9,190 nucleotides of DNA from Deltaproteobacteria bacterium UBA2385. GTDB lineage: Bacteria > Myxococcota_A > UBA796 > UBA2385. The notes under the pieces are model-generated. The model searched no databases. It worked only from the letters and a program-made list of their open reading frames with translations, and was not told where the DNA came from. Positions 6,538 through 9,190 of the stretch are shown here, piece after piece. The stretch is from the NCBI GenBank assembly GCA_002343455.1, contig DDSR01000481.1, positions 1 through 9,190 of the forward strand, in the 5' to 3' direction. How positions within the stretch are numbered: position 1 is the stretch's first letter; each line of letters opens with the position of its first letter. A program made the position numbers and the translations under genes.

Positions 6538-7128
6538 GTGGCTGGCGTCTCGTGGGTGCGCGTCGCGGCGTTGGGGGGCCTGCTTGGCCTGGCCGCCGTG
6601 CCCGGGAGGACCGCGCAGCCAGCCACGGCGGTCGCGCCTTCGCTGAAGCGCTCGCCCTACGTCTGCGCGGCCCAGTGGGCCCACACCACGCCCAGCTGCT
6701 CGCTCCGGGAGCCGGTCGTCGTGCGGGCCGCCGGCAAGTCGCAGCCACTCGCCCGCAAGGGGGCGGTCAACCGCCTGCGGCTGACCCTGGCCTCGCTCAG
6801 CCGGGCCGCCGTGCTCGACGCCCAGGGCACCGTCGCCGCTGTCTACACCCAGGACCTCGTCGGCTGCGCCACCGTCGACGAGGCGGAGATGCTGGTCACC
6901 TGCATGCCCACCCCCAGCTACCTCACCGAGGGCATCTGCTTCGGTGAGCTGCCCTACGACCCCTGCTGGAGCGAGCGCAGCTTCTCGGCGACCGGTCGGT
7001 ACTGGCAGGCCTCCGAGCAGGTCCGGGCCCAGGCCTGCGGGGCCTTCCAAGACACGCAGGACGCTCGCGCCTTACGCTGCCAGGCCCGGTGCCAGACCAG
7101 CCTCAACATCCGCTGCGTCACCGACTGA
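6538..7128 (+). CDS. Secreted cysteine-rich hypothetical protein
   Basis: 196 residues from GTG, no family recognised. The N-terminus (Val/Ala/Leu/Gly-rich, about 5-22, with Arg8) looks like a Sec signal peptide with possible cleavage after GRTA26; there is no lipobox cysteine, so the product would be periplasmic or exported. After cleavage it holds ten cysteines (43, 54, 110, 122, 134, 143, 167, 181, 185, 193), an even number that suggests up to five disulfides. The spacing is irregular and matches no domain I know. The middle (about 70-105) is Lys/Arg/Leu-rich with a predicted beta segment, AAVLDAQGTVAAVYTQDLVG. The open frame continues far upstream, but that part overlaps the release-factor gene and lacks protein character. 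It lies 2 bp after that gene and 13 bp before the DUF1279 gene, so probably shares their transcript. Confidence 0.75.
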   Translation: MAGVSWVRVAALGGLLGLAAVPGRTAQPATAVAPSLKRSPYVCAAQWAHTTPSCSLREPVVVRAAGKSQPLARKGAVNRLRLTLASLSRAAVLDAQGTVAAVYTQDLVGCATVDEAEMLVTCMPTPSYLTEGICFGELPYDPCWSERSFSATGRYWQASEQVRAQACGAFQDTQDARALRCQARCQTSLNIRCVTD

Positions 7129-7131
7129 GGC

Positions 7132-7136
7132 AGGAG
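7132..7136 (+). promoter_or_regulatory. Ribosome binding site AGGAG for the DUF1279-like gene
   Basis: AGGAG lies 5 bases before ATG 7142 in the 13-base gap and fixes this start against upstream in-frame codons inside the preceding gene. Confidence 0.6.
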
Positions 7137-7141
7137 CCGCG

Positions 7142-7453
7142 ATGCGTGAGTGGTGGAAGCGAGCCCGGCAGCAATACCAGCAGCTCGTCGAGCGCTACGG
7201 CGCCATCGCCGTCGGCACCTACTTCACGATCTTCTTCTCGGTGCTGGGGGGCTTCTGGTTGGCGGTCAGCTCCGGGGTCGACCTCGCCTCGGGTTTCGAG
7301 TCGCTGGGCTTCGACACCCAGAGCGCCAGCAGCCGGTCCGGCACGCTCGTCGTGGCCTACGCCTTCACCAAGCTCACGCAGCCCCTGCGCATCGCCGCGA
7401 CCCTGGTCCTGACCCCGCTGGTCGCTCGGCTGCGGCCGCCGAAGACGTCGTGA
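7142..7453 (+). CDS. Small DUF1279 (FAM210-like) membrane protein
   Basis: 103 residues. The N-terminus is a basic amphipathic helix (MREWWKRARQQYQQLVERYG), followed by a hydrophobic segment at about 21-42 (AIAVGTYFTIFFSVLGGFWL) ending in SSGVDL. The R-Y-G...GTYF...F-W-x-x-x-x-x-GVD pattern is the hallmark of DUF1279, the family that includes mitochondrial FAM210A and FAM210B. The second half (about 66-96) has the typical K-x-x-x-P-x-R-I-x-x-T-L-x-L-T-P-x-V-A-R ending, which can form another membrane-associated helix. The family's biochemical function is not settled; FAM210A has been linked to mitochondrial translation. It is the last gene of the + strand group and converges on the EF-G gene with three bases between stops. 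Family assignment rests on motif memory. Confidence 0.8.
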   Translation: MREWWKRARQQYQQLVERYGAIAVGTYFTIFFSVLGGFWLAVSSGVDLASGFESLGFDTQSASSRSGTLVVAYAFTKLTQPLRIAATLVLTPLVARLRPPKTS

Positions 7454-7456
7454 GCT

Positions 7457-9190
7457 TCACATCGAGTCGAAGCGGTTGAACTCCATCGTGAACTGCCCGC
7501 GGCCTCGGGTCAGGCTGCGCAGCGCCGTCGCGTAGCCCAGCAGCCCGGTCAGCGGGCAGTCGCCCGAGATCGTGCTGGTGCCCATGTCGCTCTCCTGTCC
7601 CAGGATCGCCGCGCGTCGGGACTGCAGATCGCCCAGCACGCCGCCCAGGTTCTCGTCCGGCACGGTCACCTCGATCCGCATGATCGGCTGCAGCAGGCTG
7701 CCGCCGGCGTCCGCCAGGGCCGCCCGCACCGCCTGCGCCACCGCGATGCGCAGGGCTTGCGCGCTGCTGCCCTGCTCGAAGACCTCGACCTCCAGCACGC
7801 GCAGCTCCAGGTCCTGCAAGGGCGCGCCTTCCAGCGGGCCTCCGCCCAGGCTGTCCTGCGCGCCCGCCTGGATCGCCGCCAGCTGGTCGGGGGCCAGCAC
7901 CACGCCCTCGGGCTGAAGCTTGGGCTGGTTCAGGATGCGCATCCCCTCGCCGCGGGGCAGGGGCCGCACGTCGACCGCCACGCGGGCGCGCATCACCAAC
8001 TCCTTGCCGTCGGGGAGCTGGATGTTGCGCTGCAGGTCAGCCGCGCCCTTGCCCTTGGCCAGGATCGTCTCGCGGGACATCACCCGCGGCGTGCCCGACT
8101 TCACCACCAGCCCGAACTCGCGCTGGATGCGCTCGAAGACGATCTGCAGGTGCAGCTCGCCCATGCCCTTGAGCACCCGCTGACCCGTGTCCGGGTCCTC
8201 CTCGAAGCGCAGGGTCGGGTCCTCCTCGCAGACCTTGCCCATCACGTCCAGGAACTTGGCCTCGTCCTTGCCGCTCTCGGGCTCGACGGCGAGGCCCAGC
8301 ACCGGCTCCTTCAGGTCGATCGACTGGAGCATCAGCTCGTGCTCGGGATCGCAGATCGTGTCCCCCGTGGTCGCCCAGCGCAGGCCCGCCAGCAGCACGA
8401 TCTCGCCCGCGCTGGCCTCCTCGATGCGCTTGCGCGCGTTGCTGTCGATGTCGAAGGCCCGCGCGATTCGCTCCTCGATGTCTCGCCCTCCCAGGCGGAT
8501 CTTGTCGCCGGGGTGTAGCTTCCCGCGGTAGACCCGCACGAAGACGTGGCGGCGGCCCTCCCAGAGCTGCACCTTGAAGACCAGCGCCGCCAGGGGCCCG
8601 TTGGGGTCCATCTCCACCAGCACGTCCGCGCGCTCGTCGCCCTCGGGCAGACCAGGCCGCTTGGCCAGCGCCGCGGGCCGCTCCAGCGGGTGCGGCAGCA
8701 GGCGCAGCACGCCGTCCAGCAGCGGCTGAACGCCCCAGTTGCGCAGGGCCGAGCCGCCGAAGACCGGGTGGATCCGCCCGGCGATCGTCAGCTTGCGCAG
8801 GGCCGCCCAGAGCCGCTCGGGAGCGATCTCCTGCTCTTCCAGCACCGCCTCCTCCAGATCGGGGTCCGCCTCGGCCGCCGCCAGCAGCATCGTCTCTCGC
8901 AAGCTCGCCAGCTGCTCCAGCTGCTCCTCGCTCAGCGGGCGGGTCTCGACCACCTCGCCCCGATCCCCGCTGAAGGTCGAGAAGGTGCCCTCCACCAGGT
9001 CGGCCACCCCGCCGTCCACCGGCACGCAGACCGGCACCGGGTTGGCCCGCAGCCGCTTCTCCAGCGTGCTCATGCAGCGCTCGTAGCTGGCGCCGGGGCG
9101 GTCCATCTTGTTGACGAAGACCAGCCGGGGGATGGCGAAGCGGCTGGCCTGCTTCCAGACCGTCTCGGTCTGCGGCTCCACCCCGCGCAC
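7457..9190 (-). CDS. fusA-like: Divergent elongation factor G paralogue (5' part outside window)
   Basis: 577 residues of a translational GTPase; about 110-115 N-terminal residues, with P-loop, switches and DTPGH, lie beyond the edge. The first visible codon (GTG) is internal, in the GVEPQTETVWKQA stretch of EF-G. Visible: G4 motif NKMD (27-30), G5-like GSALRNWGVQPLLD (146-159), domain II (about 198-290, FKV...FVRVYRGKLHPGD, ending TTGDTICDPEH), domain III (about 293-365, EPVLGLAVEP, KGMGELHLQIVFERIQREFG), domain IV (about 370-495) and domain V (about 500-577, LQPIMRIEVTVPDENLGGVLGDL, ending FTMEFNRFDSM). Domains II, III and V are ordinary. Domain IV lacks the usual SGGxGQYG loop (LPDGKELVMRARV instead), and the tip histidine position is Phe471. 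This suggests a second EF-G, perhaps of the recycling class (spdEFG2/mtEFG2-like), not the main translocase. Its convergent neighbours are a rescue-factor-like gene group. Confidence 0.9.
   Translation of the reverse strand: MRGVEPQTETVWKQASRFAIPRLVFVNKMDRPGASYERCMSTLEKRLRANPVPVCVPVDGGVADLVEGTFSTFSGDRGEVVETRPLSEEQLEQLASLRETMLLAAAEADPDLEEAVLEEQEIAPERLWAALRKLTIAGRIHPVFGGSALRNWGVQPLLDGVLRLLPHPLERPAALAKRPGLPEGDERADVLVEMDPNGPLAALVFKVQLWEGRRHVFVRVYRGKLHPGDKIRLGGRDIEERIARAFDIDSNARKRIEEASAGEIVLLAGLRWATTGDTICDPEHELMLQSIDLKEPVLGLAVEPESGKDEAKFLDVMGKVCEEDPTLRFEEDPDTGQRVLKGMGELHLQIVFERIQREFGLVVKSGTPRVMSRETILAKGKGAADLQRNIQLPDGKELVMRARVAVDVRPLPRGEGMRILNQPKLQPEGVVLAPDQLAAIQAGAQDSLGGGPLEGAPLQDLELRVLEVEVFEQGSSAQALRIAVAQAVRAALADAGGSLLQPIMRIEVTVPDENLGGVLGDLQSRRAAILGQESDMGTSTISGDCPLTGLLGYATALRSLTRGRGQFTMEFNRFDSM

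Noticed and set aside
7457..9190. Alternative identities for the GTPase: LepA/EF4, BipA/TypA or Tet(M)
   Set aside because: The GVEPQTETVW, GSALRNWGVQPLLD and C-terminal GYATALRSLTRGRGQFTMEF segments are EF-G type; LepA and BipA have a different C-terminal domain, and no Tet(M)-specific feature was recognised.
9188..9190. GTG at the window edge as start of the EF-G gene
   Set aside because: It lies inside the conserved G-V-E-P-Q-T-E-T-V-W stretch that is always preceded by the P-loop and switch regions; the gene simply continues outside the window.

Overview
This is a very GC-rich, densely packed window. It looks like a chromosomal piece of a Gram-negative bacterium with an elaborate envelope, most likely Myxococcota or a related former deltaproteobacterial lineage. 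The basis is strong G/C preference at third codon positions, several lipoproteins whose lipobox is followed by an Asp-Gly-Gly linker, a TonB-dependent outer-membrane receptor with a periplasmic TPR extension, and a divergent EF-G paralogue. The taxonomy is inference from gene style; no rRNA or single-lineage marker is present.

Left part (1-3821, + strand): the Pro/Ala-rich tail of an upstream gene, an 842-residue TPR/TonB-dependent receptor fusion, and a 371-residue lipoprotein with Asp-rich, calcium-site-like motifs. Each stop codon is separated by a single base from the next ATG, so these form one translationally tight operon. The likely theme is uptake of an unidentified ligand across the outer membrane, with the lipoprotein as partner.

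Middle (3822-6148, + strand): a 66-bp gap with a good ribosome binding site starts a second unit. It holds a 533-residue arylsulfotransferase-like lipoprotein (ASST) and, in an ATGA overlap, a 220-residue lipoprotein with a long Asp/Gly/Thr linker and a CxxC motif. The DNA of that linker is a tandem repeat with a chain of G-runs matching the canonical G-quadruplex pattern.

Right part (6149-7453, + strand): three short genes, closely spaced. They are a stand-alone GGQ-motif release-factor-like protein (ribosome rescue type), a secreted protein with ten cysteines, and a small DUF1279/FAM210-like membrane protein. Convergent with them, only 3 bp away, is the 3' four-fifths of an EF-G gene (7457-9190, - strand). 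Its domain IV lacks the usual Gly-rich loop and the tip histidine of translocating EF-Gs, so it is probably a specialised paralogue, possibly a recycling-type EF-G2.

The whole window is coding apart from short gaps; the longest is 66 bp. No tRNA, rRNA, CRISPR array, insertion sequence or phage gene was seen.
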